Shown here one piece after another: positions 1 to 9,800 of a stretch of 64,000 nucleotides of DNA (its first letter is position 1; each line of letters begins with the position of its first letter). The position numbers and the translations under genes are program-made. The notes beneath the pieces were generated by a model. It searched no databases. It saw nothing but the letters and a program-made list of their open reading frames with translations, and had not been told where the DNA came from. The stretch is taken from NCBI GenBank assembly GCA_964600165.1, contig CAZRIP010000004.1, forward strand, positions 10,628 through 74,627, read 5' to 3'. Origin of the DNA: CAZRIP01 sp964600165 (GTDB lineage: Bacteria; Elusimicrobiota; Elusimicrobia; UBA1565; UBA9628).

Positions 1-2154
1 ATGCGCGTGCGCGGCTGGGGCTGGACCGAGGCGATCCAGCACAAGGCTTTCGACACGCTGCTCAGCCTGCGTCCCCGTCCCTACGAGCCGGCGCCGGTCA
101 AGATCGTCGATCTCGACGACGAGACGCTCCACCGCCTCGGCCAGTGGCCGTGGCCGAGGACCTTGCTCGCGGACCTCGTCCGGAGGCTTTCCAGGGACGG
201 CGCCGCCGTCGTCGCCTTCGACTCCGTGTTCCCGGAGCCCGACCGCACCTCGCCCGAGCGCGTCGTCGCCACGTGGCCGGACGCGCCGGATCTTTCCGCG
301 ATCAAGGCGCGGGTCAAATCCCTCCCCGATCACGACGAGGTCTTCGCCCGCGCGGTCGCGAAGGCCGGCAACGTCGTCTTAGGCTTCGCGCTCACCGCCG
401 ACGACAACGACGTCACTCCCGCGCCCAAGGCGCGCTTCGCCTTCGCCGGCGACGGCCCGCTCTCCTATCTTTTCAATTACCCCGGAGGCGTGGCCAATCT
501 TCCGATCCTCGAGAAAGCGGCGGCCGGCAACGGCGGCTTCGGATTCACGGCCGAGCACGACGGGGTGATCCGCCGCGCCCCGCTGCTTTTTAGGCGCGGG
601 CAGACGCTCTTGCCCTCGCTGTCGCTCGAGGCCTTGCGCGTCGCTCAGGGCGCGACCAACATCTCGGTCAAGGCCTCGGGAGCCAGCGGCGAGCAGAGTT
701 ACGGCGAGCACACGGGCATCGCCCGGCTCAAGGTCGGCCAGTTCCAGGTCCCGACCGATGAGAACGGCCGGATTTGGGTCTATTACACCGAGCCCGCGCC
801 CGAGCGCGTCATCCCGATCTGGAAGATCTTCGAAAAGGGCTTCGATCCCGCGCCGCTGCAAGGCGCGATCGTCTTCTTCGGCACGAGCGCGGCGGGCCTC
901 AAGGACTTGCGCGCGACGCCGCTCAATCCCGCGGCCGCCGGCGTCGAGGTGCACGCCAACATCGCCGAGCAAGTCCTTCTGCAGAAGTTCCTGCGGCGGC
1001 CGGATTGGGCGAGCGGCGCCGAGGTCCTTTATATGGTCGGTCTGGGCGTGATCCTTCTGATCCTCCTGCCGCGCCTGGGCGCGGCGCTGTGCGCGCCCGT
1101 CGGCTTGGGCGGCGTGGTCGCCGCGCTGTGGCTCTCTTGGCACGCGTTCACCCAGTGGAACTATCTCATCGACCCCGTCTTCCCGTCGATGACGATGCTG
1201 CTCATCTACATGTCGTCCTCGCTGATCAGCTACCTCAAGAGCGAGGCCGAGCGCCGTCATCTGCGCGGCACGCTCTCGCGCTATCTTTCGCCCAAGCTCG
1301 CCGAGCAGATCGCCAAGCACCCCGAGAAGCTCAAGCTCGGCGGCGAGACGCGCACGATGACCTTCCACTTCTGCGACATCCGCGGCTTCACGACGATCTC
1401 CGAGCAGTTCGATCCGCACGGCTTGACCCAGTTCATCAACCGCTTCTTGACCCCGATGACGAACATCATCTTCGACAACAACGGCACGGTCGACAAGTAC
1501 ATGGGCGACTGCATCATGGCGTTCTGGAACGCGCCGCTCGAGGACGCCGACCACGTCAAGAACGCGTGCAAGGCCGCGCTAGCGATGCACGAGAAGCTCC
1601 GGCAGCTCAACGCCGAGTGGGAGGCGGAAGCCAAGGCCGCCGGCAAGAAGTTCATCCCGATCCACATCGGCACGGGCTTGAACACCGGCCCCTGCGTCGT
1701 CGGCAACATGGGCAGCGACCAGCGCTTCGACTATTCCGTCCTCGGCGACGACGTCAACCTCGCCTCGCGCCTCGAGGGCCAATCGAAGACCTACGGCGTC
1801 GACGTGGTGGTCGGCCCCGTCACCAAGGACACGGCGGGGGACTTCGCTTTCATCGAGCTCGATCTGATCAAGGTCAAAGGCAAGACCAAGCCCGTGCGCA
1901 TCTTCGCGCTGATGGGAGGTCCGGCGGTCAAGGCCAAGCCGGAGTTCCAAGCGCTCGACGGCGAGCACCAGAAGATGCTCTCCGCGTACCGCCACCAGAA
2001 TTGGGATCACGCGCGCGAGCTCATCGAGAAATGCAAGACGTTTCCCTTCCCGCTCGAAAAGCTTTATCATCTCTACGAGGAGCGCATCGCGCTCTACAGC
2101 GTCCAATCTCCGGGCAACGACTGGGACGGGACGTTCACCGCGACCACGAAATGA
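1..2154 (+). CDS. CHASE2-domain class III adenylate/guanylate cyclase, probably 5'-truncated by the window edge
   Basis: Membrane-bound sensor cyclase that would make cAMP from ATP in response to an extracytoplasmic signal. Residues 1-330 match the CHASE2 sensor (VDLDDETLHRLGQWPWPR near 36-53). Three hydrophobic helices follow at about 340-415, then the class III cyclase domain from about 450. Metal-binding aspartates are D459 (FCDIRGFT) and D503 (DKYMGD), and K499 fits the purine-binding lysine. The second purine-selecting position, in FDYSVLGDDVN, is Ser rather than the Asp of animal enzymes; Thr or Ser here is usual in CHASE2-type bacterial cyclases. CHASE2 proteins normally have an N-terminal membrane helix, missing here, so the true start is likely upstream of base 1. 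The stop overlaps the next start (ATGA), pointing to coupled expression with the response regulator. Confidence 0.9.
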   Translation: MRVRGWGWTEAIQHKAFDTLLSLRPRPYEPAPVKIVDLDDETLHRLGQWPWPRTLLADLVRRLSRDGAAVVAFDSVFPEPDRTSPERVVATWPDAPDLSAIKARVKSLPDHDEVFARAVAKAGNVVLGFALTADDNDVTPAPKARFAFAGDGPLSYLFNYPGGVANLPILEKAAAGNGGFGFTAEHDGVIRRAPLLFRRGQTLLPSLSLEALRVAQGATNISVKASGASGEQSYGEHTGIARLKVGQFQVPTDENGRIWVYYTEPAPERVIPIWKIFEKGFDPAPLQGAIVFFGTSAAGLKDLRATPLNPAAAGVEVHANIAEQVLLQKFLRRPDWASGAEVLYMVGLGVILLILLPRLGAALCAPVGLGGVVAALWLSWHAFTQWNYLIDPVFPSMTMLLIYMSSSLISYLKSEAERRHLRGTLSRYLSPKLAEQIAKHPEKLKLGGETRTMTFHFCDIRGFTTISEQFDPHGLTQFINRFLTPMTNIIFDNNGTVDKYMGDCIMAFWNAPLEDADHVKNACKAALAMHEKLRQLNAEWEAEAKAAGKKFIPIHIGTGLNTGPCVVGNMGSDQRFDYSVLGDDVNLASRLEGQSKTYGVDVVVGPVTKDTAGDFAFIELDLIKVKGKTKPVRIFALMGGPAVKAKPEFQALDGEHQKMLSAYRHQNWDHARELIEKCKTFPFPLEKLYHLYEERIALYSVQSPGNDWDGTFTATTK

Positions 2155-2909
2155 CCAAACCCAAGCCGGCCAAGAAAGGCGTCCTCAAGGGCTCTCCTGC
2201 GGGCGTCGACGCGATCCGCTACAAGGTCCTGCTCGTCGACGACGACTCGGACAACCGGATGGTGTTCCGCCATCGCCTCGAGGCCGACGGCTTCTCCGTC
2301 GTCGAGGCGGCCTCGGCCGTGGAGGGCTTCGCCGCGGCCGTCGACTCGAGGCCCGACCTCGTCTTGACCGACGTCGCCATGCCCAACGGCGACGGCCTCT
2401 CGCTTTGCCGCAAGCTGCGGGGCGACCGCCGCACCTCGCGCGTGCCGATCATCATGATGTCGGGCGTCCACAACAAGGAAGACGAGCAGCTCGCCGGCAT
2501 CGAGGAAGGCGCCGACGACTACCTGCCGAAGACCTATCCTCCGCGCCTGCTCGCGGCCAAGCTGCGCTCGCTGTTGCGGCGTTTCGCGGCGCCCGAAGAG
2601 CTCGGCGACCAACTCAAGGCCGAGGGCCTCGTGCTCGACGTCCAGGCGCGGACCGTCGCCTATAAGGGGAAGCGCGTCGCGCTCACGCGCAAGGAGTTCG
2701 ACCTGCTGACGACCCTGCTGCGCAAGCCGGGGCAGGTCCTGACCAACAACTTCCTGCTCGAGACCGTCTGGAATTACGATCCCGCCGACTACAACGATCC
2801 GCGCACGATCCAAACGCACGTCTCCTCCCTGCGCCGCAAGCTCGGCGACAAGCTCGCCGACCGCATCGTCTCGGTGCCCGGCCTGGGCTACCGCTTCGAA
2901 AAAGCGTAG
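2151..2909 (+). CDS. OmpR/PhoB-family response regulator
   Basis: Two-component DNA-binding regulator of 252 residues. The receiver domain spans about 25-140 with the acidic pocket D30-D32, phospho-acceptor D74 (LTDVAMPNGDG) and the conserved lysine in LPKTYPP. A winged-helix DNA-binding domain covers about 155-252 (LTRKEFDLLTTLLRKPGQV, then the recognition-helix region ending in VPGLGYRFEKA). The start overlaps the cyclase stop as ATGA, so the two are translated together. No histidine kinase is adjacent, so the phosphodonor is unknown. The pairing with a cyclase suggests one signalling module linking cAMP synthesis to transcription; that is inference from position. Confidence 0.93.
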   Translation: MTKPKPAKKGVLKGSPAGVDAIRYKVLLVDDDSDNRMVFRHRLEADGFSVVEAASAVEGFAAAVDSRPDLVLTDVAMPNGDGLSLCRKLRGDRRTSRVPIIMMSGVHNKEDEQLAGIEEGADDYLPKTYPPRLLAAKLRSLLRRFAAPEELGDQLKAEGLVLDVQARTVAYKGKRVALTRKEFDLLTTLLRKPGQVLTNNFLLETVWNYDPADYNDPRTIQTHVSSLRRKLGDKLADRIVSVPGLGYRFEKA

Positions 2910-3015
2910 CGCGCCGCTCCCGCCTTTAGAATCACTTGAGTCCCGCCTGAGATTTTCGAGAGCGCGGTAGCGTATCTTCATATCGGCGGCAACCTCGGCC
3001 TTTGGAGGTGTTCTC

Positions 3016-3570
3016 GTGAACAAGCTCCTCTGGGCGGAAAGTCTTCTCGCCGTGACGTGCTGCTCGTTGACGAGCCAGGCGCGCGCTCCGGGTGTGCCGC
3101 CTCCGCCTTTGCCCAACGACCGCTTCGACGGGCTCATCCTTTCTTATTCGCAGCGGCGCGGACTGAACCCTCGGCTCGTCAAGGCGATCATCGCCACCGA
3201 GTCGCAGTTCTCGACGCGCGCGGTCTCGCCGGTGGGCGCCAGGGGCCTCATGCAGCTAATGCCTAAGACGGCCGCGGAGATGGGAGTCGCGGCTTACCGG
3301 CTGCACGACGCGGAGGCGAACATCGACGCCGGCACCGCGTACTTGCGGCGGCTGACGGGACAGGCGCGCGCGCGCTACGGCGTGGCGCCGGGGACGCCGC
3401 TGCCGCGCTGGCTCGAGCGGCGCGTCGTGGCGGCCTATCACGGGGGCCCCCGCAACATCGCGCGGGAAGGGTGGGCTCCGTCGACGCAGGACTACGTGCG
3501 CGACGTTTTCCGTCAGGCGCGTTCGCGGTCCTCGTCGCTGCGCGTGCGGGGCGATTTCAGCAAATCTTGA
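3016..3570 (+). CDS. Lytic transglycosylase, SLT domain
   Basis: Small exported peptidoglycan-cleaving enzyme (184 aa). A short hydrophobic N-terminus (about residues 3-20) suggests export. The SLT fold follows with catalytic glutamate E62 in IIATESQFSTRAVSP and the family motifs GARGLMQLMP (74-83) and AYHGGPRN. The length fits the minimal single-domain form. The start is GTG at 3016, chosen because a good ribosome site (GGAGG, 3004-3009) lies a few bases upstream. It sits between two regulator genes; a link to them is not evident. Confidence 0.88.
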   Translation: MNKLLWAESLLAVTCCSLTSQARAPGVPPPPLPNDRFDGLILSYSQRRGLNPRLVKAIIATESQFSTRAVSPVGARGLMQLMPKTAAEMGVAAYRLHDAEANIDAGTAYLRRLTGQARARYGVAPGTPLPRWLERRVVAAYHGGPRNIAREGWAPSTQDYVRDVFRQARSRSSSLRVRGDFSKS

Positions 3571-3636
3571 GCGTTCGTTGAGCGCCGGGCGGCGGGAAAG
3601 GCGCTAAACTCCTGGCATGAAGACGGGGAGGAAAGG

Positions 3637-4239
3637 ATGAGGGACGAGCATGAGGCGATCGCGCTCAATAAATTATCCGATCTGTGCGGGCTTTCCCCGG
3701 GCGACGCCCGGCGTTGGGCGCGCGAGGACGGCTGGGCGCTCGAGCAGACCGACGACGGGCCCGGCGCTCCTTGCCGCAGGCTGCGCGAGAGCCTCGAGGC
3801 CCGCGGCCTGCCGATCCCGCGCGCGATCGAGACCTGGCCGCGCGTGCTCGTGGCCGACGACGACCGCGACGTCCTCCAGATCATCGTATGGCTGATCCAA
3901 CAAGCCTATCCTCAAGCGGACATCCGCGCGGTGGCCGACGGCGCCGGCGCGCTCAAGGCGATGAGGAGCTTCAAGCCGCACCTCCTGATCACGGACCTCA
4001 AGATGCCGGGAGCGGGAGGGCTGGCGTTGTGCCGGCGGGTCCGCAAGGACCACGACCTCTCTGGCACGAGGATCCTCGCGATCAGCGGCCACGACAGCCG
4101 CGAAAGCCGACAGGCGCTCTTCGCCGGCGGCGCCGCCGAGTTCGTAGCCAAGCCCTTCGAGCCGCGGGAGATCAAGGAGTCGCTGGCGCGGCTGCTCGGG
4201 GAAGCGCCGGAAGAGCCGCTCAGTCTGCGCCGCGGGTAG
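3637..4239 (+). CDS. Response regulator with an unusual N-terminal helical (HTH-like) extension
   Basis: A 200-residue protein whose C-terminal part (about 68-190) is a receiver domain: acidic pocket D74-D76, phospho-acceptor D120 (LLITDLKMPG), conserved K172 in AKPFEP. The first 65 residues are not receiver; LNKLSDLCGLSPGDARRW looks like a short helix-turn-helix of excisionase or MerR type, but I am not sure of that. There is no C-terminal output domain, so the order is reversed relative to typical regulators. A purine-rich ribosome site (GGGAGGAAAG) precedes ATG 3637. The trehalose phosphatase gene begins within a few bases of its stop, so it probably shares the transcript. Confidence 0.85.
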   Translation: MRDEHEAIALNKLSDLCGLSPGDARRWAREDGWALEQTDDGPGAPCRRLRESLEARGLPIPRAIETWPRVLVADDDRDVLQIIVWLIQQAYPQADIRAVADGAGALKAMRSFKPHLLITDLKMPGAGGLALCRRVRKDHDLSGTRILAISGHDSRESRQALFAGGAAEFVAKPFEPREIKESLARLLGEAPEEPLSLRRG

Positions 4240-4244
4240 GACGC

Positions 4245-5006
4245 CTGCTGCTCGGGCTCGACTTCGATGGGACGCTGGCGCCGCTGGCCCAGCGCCCGGA
4301 GTTCGCGCGCCTGCCTCCCGCCACGCGCCGGCTGCTCGAGCGCCTCGCGCGCGAGAAGCGCGTGCGCGTGGCGATCGTCTCCGGACGGGGCTTGGCCGAC
4401 GTCAAGCGCCGGGTCGGCGTCAAAGGGCTCATCTACTCCGGCAACCACGGCCTCGAGATCGAGCACGCGCGGGGAGCGCGCTGGGCCCATCCGGAAGCGC
4501 GCCGTCTGGCCAAGGCCGTCGCGCGCGTCGCGGCCGAGCTGGCGCCGCGCCTCAAGGAGTTCCCGGGGGCGCAGCTCGAGGCCAAGGGCCTGACTTTGTC
4601 GCTCCATTTCCGCAACCTCAAGAGCTTCCTGTCGCCGCGCCCGCTGCGCGGCCTCCTGGAGCAGATCGTCGGCCTCGACGCCGCGTACCTGCGGGTGTCG
4701 CGCGGCAAGAAGGTCTGGGAGGTCCGGCCGCGCCTGCGCTGGAACAAAGGCGACGCGCTGCTCAAGCTCGCCGGAACGCGCGGCTCCACCCAGACTTGGA
4801 CGATCGCCTTCGTCGGCGACGATCAGACCGATGAGGAGGGCTTCCGTCGGCTCGGGCCCGGCGCGCTGACGGTCCACGTGGGCTCGAGCAAGCGCTCCCG
4901 GGCCAACTTCCGCGTCAAGCTTCAGGCGCACGTCGCGCTGTTCTTGGAGTTCGTGCTCAGCGAGTGGTCCTCGCCAGCGAGGGGATCTTCGAGAGCTCGT
5001 CGATGA
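4245..5006 (+). CDS. otsB: Trehalose-6-phosphate phosphatase
   Basis: HAD-family enzyme removing phosphate from trehalose-6-phosphate, the second step of the OtsA/OtsB route. Motif I is LDFDGTLAPL close to the N-terminus, motif II is IVSGRG, the conserved lysine sits in WNKGDALLKLAG, and motif III is VGDDQTDEEGF. The start is a problem: in this frame there is no ATG, GTG or TTG between GTG 4029 and motif I. I place the start at CTG 4245, five bases after the preceding regulator stop (CTG 4248 is the alternative); GTG 4029 would add about 72 unlikely arginine-rich residues. The 3' end overlaps the end of convergent otsA by 50 bases. Confidence 0.85.
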   Translation: MLLGLDFDGTLAPLAQRPEFARLPPATRRLLERLAREKRVRVAIVSGRGLADVKRRVGVKGLIYSGNHGLEIEHARGARWAHPEARRLAKAVARVAAELAPRLKEFPGAQLEAKGLTLSLHFRNLKSFLSPRPLRGLLEQIVGLDAAYLRVSRGKKVWEVRPRLRWNKGDALLKLAGTRGSTQTWTIAFVGDDQTDEEGFRRLGPGALTVHVGSSKRSRANFRVKLQAHVALFLEFVLSEWSSPARGSSRARR

Positions 5007-6702
5007 GCCGCGCGGCCCAGAGATAGACGTTCTGCTCGCGCAGGGTCGCGCGCATCGCGCGCATCCTCGCCGTCTGCTCGCGCGGCTCCATGGCGAGGGC
5101 GGAGCGGATCGACTCGGCCATCTGGTCTACGTCGTAAGGGTTGACGATCAGCGCCTCGCGCAGCTCGCGCGCCGCGCCGGTGAAGCGGCTCAAGATCAGC
5201 ACGCCGCGCTCGTCGTCGCGGCTGGCGACGAACTCCTTGGCGACGAGGTTCATCCCGTCGTGCAAGGACGTGACCATGCACAAGTCGGCGGCGCGGTAGA
5301 GCGGCTCGATCTCGGAATGGCTGTGATGCTTTTTCAAGAACACGATCGGCTTCCACGCTTTCGTCGCGAACCGGGCGTTGATGCGCCCGGCCTCGAGCTC
5401 GACCTGCGTCATCAAGTCGTGGTAGCGCGGGATCAGCGTGCGGCTGGGCGCGCCGACCTGCAGGAAGCAGAACTGGCCGATGAATTCCGGGTATTTCTCG
5501 AAGAAGCGCTCGATCCCGCGGAAGCGCTCGACGATCCCCTTGGTGTAGTCGACGCGATCGACGCCGACGCCGAGCCAGCGGCCGACGGCGCCGTGAGCGC
5601 GCGCGAGCGCCTCGCGCGAGGGCGCCGGCGAGGGCGCCTCGGCGGCGGACGGGAAGGCGATCGAGATCGGGAAGGGCTTGACCAGCGTCGTGTGGCCGGA
5701 GCGCTTGACCGCGAAGCGCTCCCAATCGACGCGGCACTCGAGCGTACGGTCGACGGTCTCAAGGAAATTGTTGCAGTGAAACTGGATGTGGAAGCCGATG
5801 ATGTCGGCGCCGAGCATCCCGTCCAGGATCTCCTTGCGCCACGGGCAGATGTCGAAGGCCTCGGGGTTGGTCCAGGGGATGTGCCAGAAGATCGCCACGC
5901 GCGCGTCCGGGCGCGCCTCCTTTATAAGACGCGGCAGCAGCGCGAAGTGGTAATCCTGGATCAAGACCCAGGGCTCTCGCGTATGCGCCATCTCCTCGAT
6001 GAGCGCCGCGGCGAACTTCGCGTTGACGGCCCGGTACTGCTCCCAGTCCTGGGTCTCGAATAAAGGCCGCGTGTGGGCGATGTGGCAGAGCGGCCAAAGG
6101 CCCTCGTTGGCGAAGCCGTAGTAATAGCCGTCCTCTTCCTCGCCCGTGAGCCAGACGCGGCGCAGCGTGTATTGCGGATCGTCCGGGGGGACCTGCACGT
6201 GCCCGTGCTCGTCGACCGTCTCGGCGTCGGCCGAGCCCGTCGCCTGCGCGACCCACACCCCGCCGCAGGCCCGCAGGACGGGCTCGATGCCGGTGACCAG
6301 GCCCGAGGCCGGCGTGCGGACCTCGACGCGCCGGCCGACGCGGATGTGCTCGTAAGGCTCGCGGTTGGCGGCGACGAACAAGGCCCGGCCGTCGAGCTTG
6401 CTTTTGACGTGCTCCTTGAGGCGGTCGGCCGTCCAGACGGCCTCGCCCTCGTGGCGCAGGCGCGCCTCGCGCTCGGCCGCCTGCCGCGCCTCGGTCAGGC
6501 TCTGGGCCAAGCGCGTCGTCTCGGCGGCCAGGCGGTCGACCGGGCCCGAGACGATGCGCCGGACGATCCACAGGCAAAGGGCCGTGATCATCACGGAGGC
6601 GAGCAGCGGGCGCACCGGCCCGTCTTGAAGGTGGAGCAGTCGCGAGGCGTAGACCGTCGCCGTGACCGCGAGACTCAGCGCCAGCGCCAAGCGCAGCTGC
6701 AT
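4957..6702 (-). CDS. otsA: Membrane-anchored trehalose-6-phosphate synthase
   Basis: GT20 glycosyltransferase joining UDP- or GDP-glucose to glucose-6-phosphate. The first 80 residues hold two membrane helices (about 4-24 and 32-50) followed by a coiled coil rich in Ala, Glu and Arg. The catalytic part starts near 100 (FVAANREPYEH). It shows ASGLVTGIEPV in place of the usual GGL loop, then VLIQDYHFALLPR, FWHIPWTNPE, and VGVDRVDYTKGIVERFRG with the sugar-phosphate-binding Arg and Lys. This is the larger membrane-linked variant seen in several phyla. I start at ATG 6702, six bases after a TATACT box; the upstream ATG at 6807 would precede the promoter. Convergent with otsB and divergent from treS, so one trehalose locus. 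Confidence 0.9.
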   Translation of the reverse strand: MQLRLALALSLAVTATVYASRLLHLQDGPVRPLLASVMITALCLWIVRRIVSGPVDRLAAETTRLAQSLTEARQAAEREARLRHEGEAVWTADRLKEHVKSKLDGRALFVAANREPYEHIRVGRRVEVRTPASGLVTGIEPVLRACGGVWVAQATGSADAETVDEHGHVQVPPDDPQYTLRRVWLTGEEEDGYYYGFANEGLWPLCHIAHTRPLFETQDWEQYRAVNAKFAAALIEEMAHTREPWVLIQDYHFALLPRLIKEARPDARVAIFWHIPWTNPEAFDICPWRKEILDGMLGADIIGFHIQFHCNNFLETVDRTLECRVDWERFAVKRSGHTTLVKPFPISIAFPSAAEAPSPAPSREALARAHGAVGRWLGVGVDRVDYTKGIVERFRGIERFFEKYPEFIGQFCFLQVGAPSRTLIPRYHDLMTQVELEAGRINARFATKAWKPIVFLKKHHSHSEIEPLYRAADLCMVTSLHDGMNLVAKEFVASRDDERGVLILSRFTGAARELREALIVNPYDVDQMAESIRSALAMEPREQTARMRAMRATLREQNVYLWAARLIDELSKIPSLARTTR

Positions 6703-6708
6703 TTTAGA

Positions 6709-6714
6709 AGTATA
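6709..6714 (-). promoter_or_regulatory. -10 box of otsA (leaderless)
   Basis: TATACT on the minus strand, ending 6 bases before ATG 6702. Transcription would start at or next to the A of ATG. No clear -35. Confidence 0.6.
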
Positions 6715-6779
6715 GCCCCCGGCCCCTGAAAACTTCCTGAAGTCCTGGGGAATTTTTTGTGTCGTCGCAAAACGGTTCC

Positions 6780-6808
6780 TTGACTCTCGGCGGTTCCGGC
6801 GCGACAAT
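6780..6808 (+). promoter_or_regulatory. treS promoter
   Basis: TTGACT (6780-6785), a 17-base spacer, then GACAAT (6803-6808): a near-consensus housekeeping promoter. The predicted start near 6815 leaves only about 4 bases before ATG 6819, which decides the gene start. Confidence 0.7.
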
Positions 6809-6818
6809 GAGAATAGGG

Positions 6819-9800
6819 ATGTGGTACAAGGACGCCGTCGTTTACGAGCTCAACCTCCGCGCGTTCTGCGACTCGAACGGCGACGGGATCGGCGACTTGC
6901 GCGGCCTGACCTCGAAGCTCGATTACGTGCGCGACCTCGGCGTCACGGCGATCTGGCTGCTGCCCTTTTATCCCTCGCCGCTCAAGGACGACGGCTACGA
7001 TATCAGCGACTACCGCTCCGTGCACCCGTGCTACGGGACGCTCGATGATTTCAAGGAGCTGTTGACGGAGGCCCACCGCCGCGGCCTGCGGATCATCACC
7101 GAGCTCGTCCTGAACCACACCTCGGACCAGCATCCCTGGTTCAAGCGCGCGCGCGCCGCCGCGCCGGGCAGCCCCGAGCGCGACTTCTACGTCTGGAGCG
7201 ACAACCCGGACAAGTATAAGGACGCGCGCATCATCTTCAAGGACTTCGAGCATTCGAACTGGTCCTGGGATCCGCTCGCCAAGGCGTACTATTGGCACCG
7301 GTTCTACTCGCACCAGCCCGATCTCAACTGGGAGAACCCCGTGGTGCGCGACGAGATGTTCGCCGTCGTCGACTTCTGGCTCGGACTCGGCGTCGACGGT
7401 TTGCGGCTCGACGCCGTGCCTTATCTTTTCGAGCGCGAGGGGACGAGCTGCGAGAACCTGCCCGAGACCCACGCGTTATTGAAGGCGCTGCGCGGCCACG
7501 TCGACGCGCGCTTCGAGGGCCGCATGCTTCTGGCCGAGGCCAATCAGTGGCCCGAGGACGCGGTCAACTACTTCGGCGCCGGCAAAGGCGACGAGTGCCA
7601 CTGCGCTTTCCATTTTCCTCTCATGCCGCGGATGTTCATGGCCGTGCAGACCGAGGACCGCTTTCCGATCGTCGACATCCTCGACCAGACTCCGGCGCTG
7701 CCGGAGACCGGCCAGTGGCTGCTTTTTTTGCGCAACCACGACGAGCTGACCCTTGAGATGGTCACGGACGAAGAGCGCGACTACATGTACCGGATGTACG
7801 CCGACGACCCTCAGGCGCGCATCAACCTCGGCATCCGGCGGCGTCTGGCGCCGCTCCTGGGCAACAACCGGCGCAAGATCGAGCTGATGAACGGCCTGCT
7901 GCTCTCGCTGCCGGGGACGCCGGTCCTCTACTACGGCGACGAGATCGGCATGGGGGACAACTTCTATCTGGGCGACCGCAACGGGGTGCGCACGCCGATG
8001 CAGTGGAGCGCCGACCGCAACGCGGGCTTTTCCCAAGCCAACCCGCAGCGGCTCTATCTTCCGATAATCATCGATCCCGAGTACCACTACGAGGCGATCA
8101 ACGTCGACGTGCAGCAGAACAACCCGCAATCGCTCTTGTGGTGGATGAAGCGGCTGATCGCGCTGCGCGCGCGCAGCCCCGTCTTCGGGCGCGGGTCTTT
8201 CCGTCTTCTGCCCAACGAGAACCGCAAAGTCATTTCGTTTCTGAGAGAGGACGGCGACAAGACCCTCCTCGTCGTCGCGAACCTCTCGCGCTTCGTCCAG
8301 CACGCTGAACTTCCGCTCTCCGAGTTCGCGGGGCGCGTGCCGGTCGAAGCCATCGGCGGCTCGCGCTTTCCGCCGATCGCCGACGCGCCTTATCCCTTGG
8401 CGCTCGGCCCCCATCAATTCCTCTGGTTTTTCCTCGAGCGCGCGGCCGAGCGCGAGGAGCAGTCCCAGCCGCCGACCGTCTGGTCGCGCGGCGGCTGGGA
8501 GGAGCTGGCGCGGCCGCCCTCGCGCGCCTTGGAGGAGCCGCTCGCGGCCTATTTGAGGCGGCGCGGCTGGACGCGCGGCGCGCGCGCCGCGCGCGTCGAG
8601 GACTTCTACTCGCTCGGAGTCGCCGGCGCGCTCGTCGTGGCCGACGTCGACGGGCCCGAGGGCGCGCAGCGCATCGTGATGCCGCTCGCCTTCGCGTCAG
8701 GAGAGCGCGCCGCGGAGCTTCAACGCGCGCACCCCGAGTCCGTCGTGGCTTTCGTCTCCGGTCCGTCGCCCGGCGTCTTGTGCGAGGGCGTCGTCGACCG
8801 CGAGTTTTGCGACGCTCTGGCCACGATCGCGCGCTCCGACGTTCGCGTCAAAGGGCGCTTGGGCGAGCTCGTCGGCGGCGCCTCCGCGGCGCTCGACGTC
8901 GCGAAAGGCGCGGAGGCCGTCGTGTCATGGGACGACGCCGGCAACGCGTCCGTGCGTCGGGACGGCTCGACGACAAGGCTCCTACGCCGGCTCGAGCAGG
9001 GCGTATCACCGGAGCTCGAGGTCGGGCGCTTCTTGACCGGGCGCGCCCATTTCCCGAACGCGCCCGCCGTCGTCGGGGCGCTCGAGCTCGTGGGGGCGCG
9101 CCATCCGGCGACGATCGCGGTCTTCCTCTCGGCCTCCGGCGAGCAGACGAGCGCCTGGAAGTTCGCGCTGGACTCTTTGCACCGCTTCTACGAGGCCGCC
9201 CTGGCCCGCGGAACGCCGGCGCCGACGCTGGAGGGCGCGCGCTTGGTCGAGCTCGCGCAAAATCCTCCGCCGGCCGAGGCCTACGAGCTCGTCGGCCCGT
9301 TCTTGCGCGCGGCCGAGCTCTTGGGCGCGCGCGTGGCGGAGCTGCACCGGGCGCTCGCCTCGGACCCGCGGGACCCTCACTTCGCGCCCGAGCCCTTCAC
9401 GTGGCAGTACCAGCGAGCGCTCTATCAGTCCCTGCGCACGCTCGCGCGCGAGATGTTCCTGCGCCTGCGCCGCGAGCTTCGAGGCCTCTCCGAGGCCTCG
9501 CGCCATGAGGCCGAGGGCGCGCTCGCGCTCGAAGACGAGGTTTTGCGGCGATTTCACGCGATCTATCAGCGGCGCATCGAGGCCGTGCGCATCCGCGGCC
9601 ACGGCGACCTGCACTTGGGACGGCTGCAGTACACGGGCAAGGACTTCCTTTTCACGGGCTTCGAGGGCGAGGCGGGCCGGTTGCTCGGCGAGCGGCGCGT
9701 CAAGCGCTCGCCGCTCTACGACGCGGCTTCGCTCCTGCGCTCGTTCCAGAACGCGGCCGCGAGCGCGGCTTTGGACGCGCGCGCGCAGGACGCCGCGCTT

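Noticed and set aside
774..2150. Long in-frame extension upstream of the response regulator
   Set aside because: It runs in another frame through the cyclase gene, is arginine-rich without motifs, and ATG 2151 gives the normal protein start.
6759..6818. Longer treS starting at GTG 6759 or ATG 6807
   Set aside because: GTG 6759 lies upstream of the TTGACT promoter and ATG 6807 overlaps the -10 box; the family start MWYKDAVVYELN at 6819 fits.
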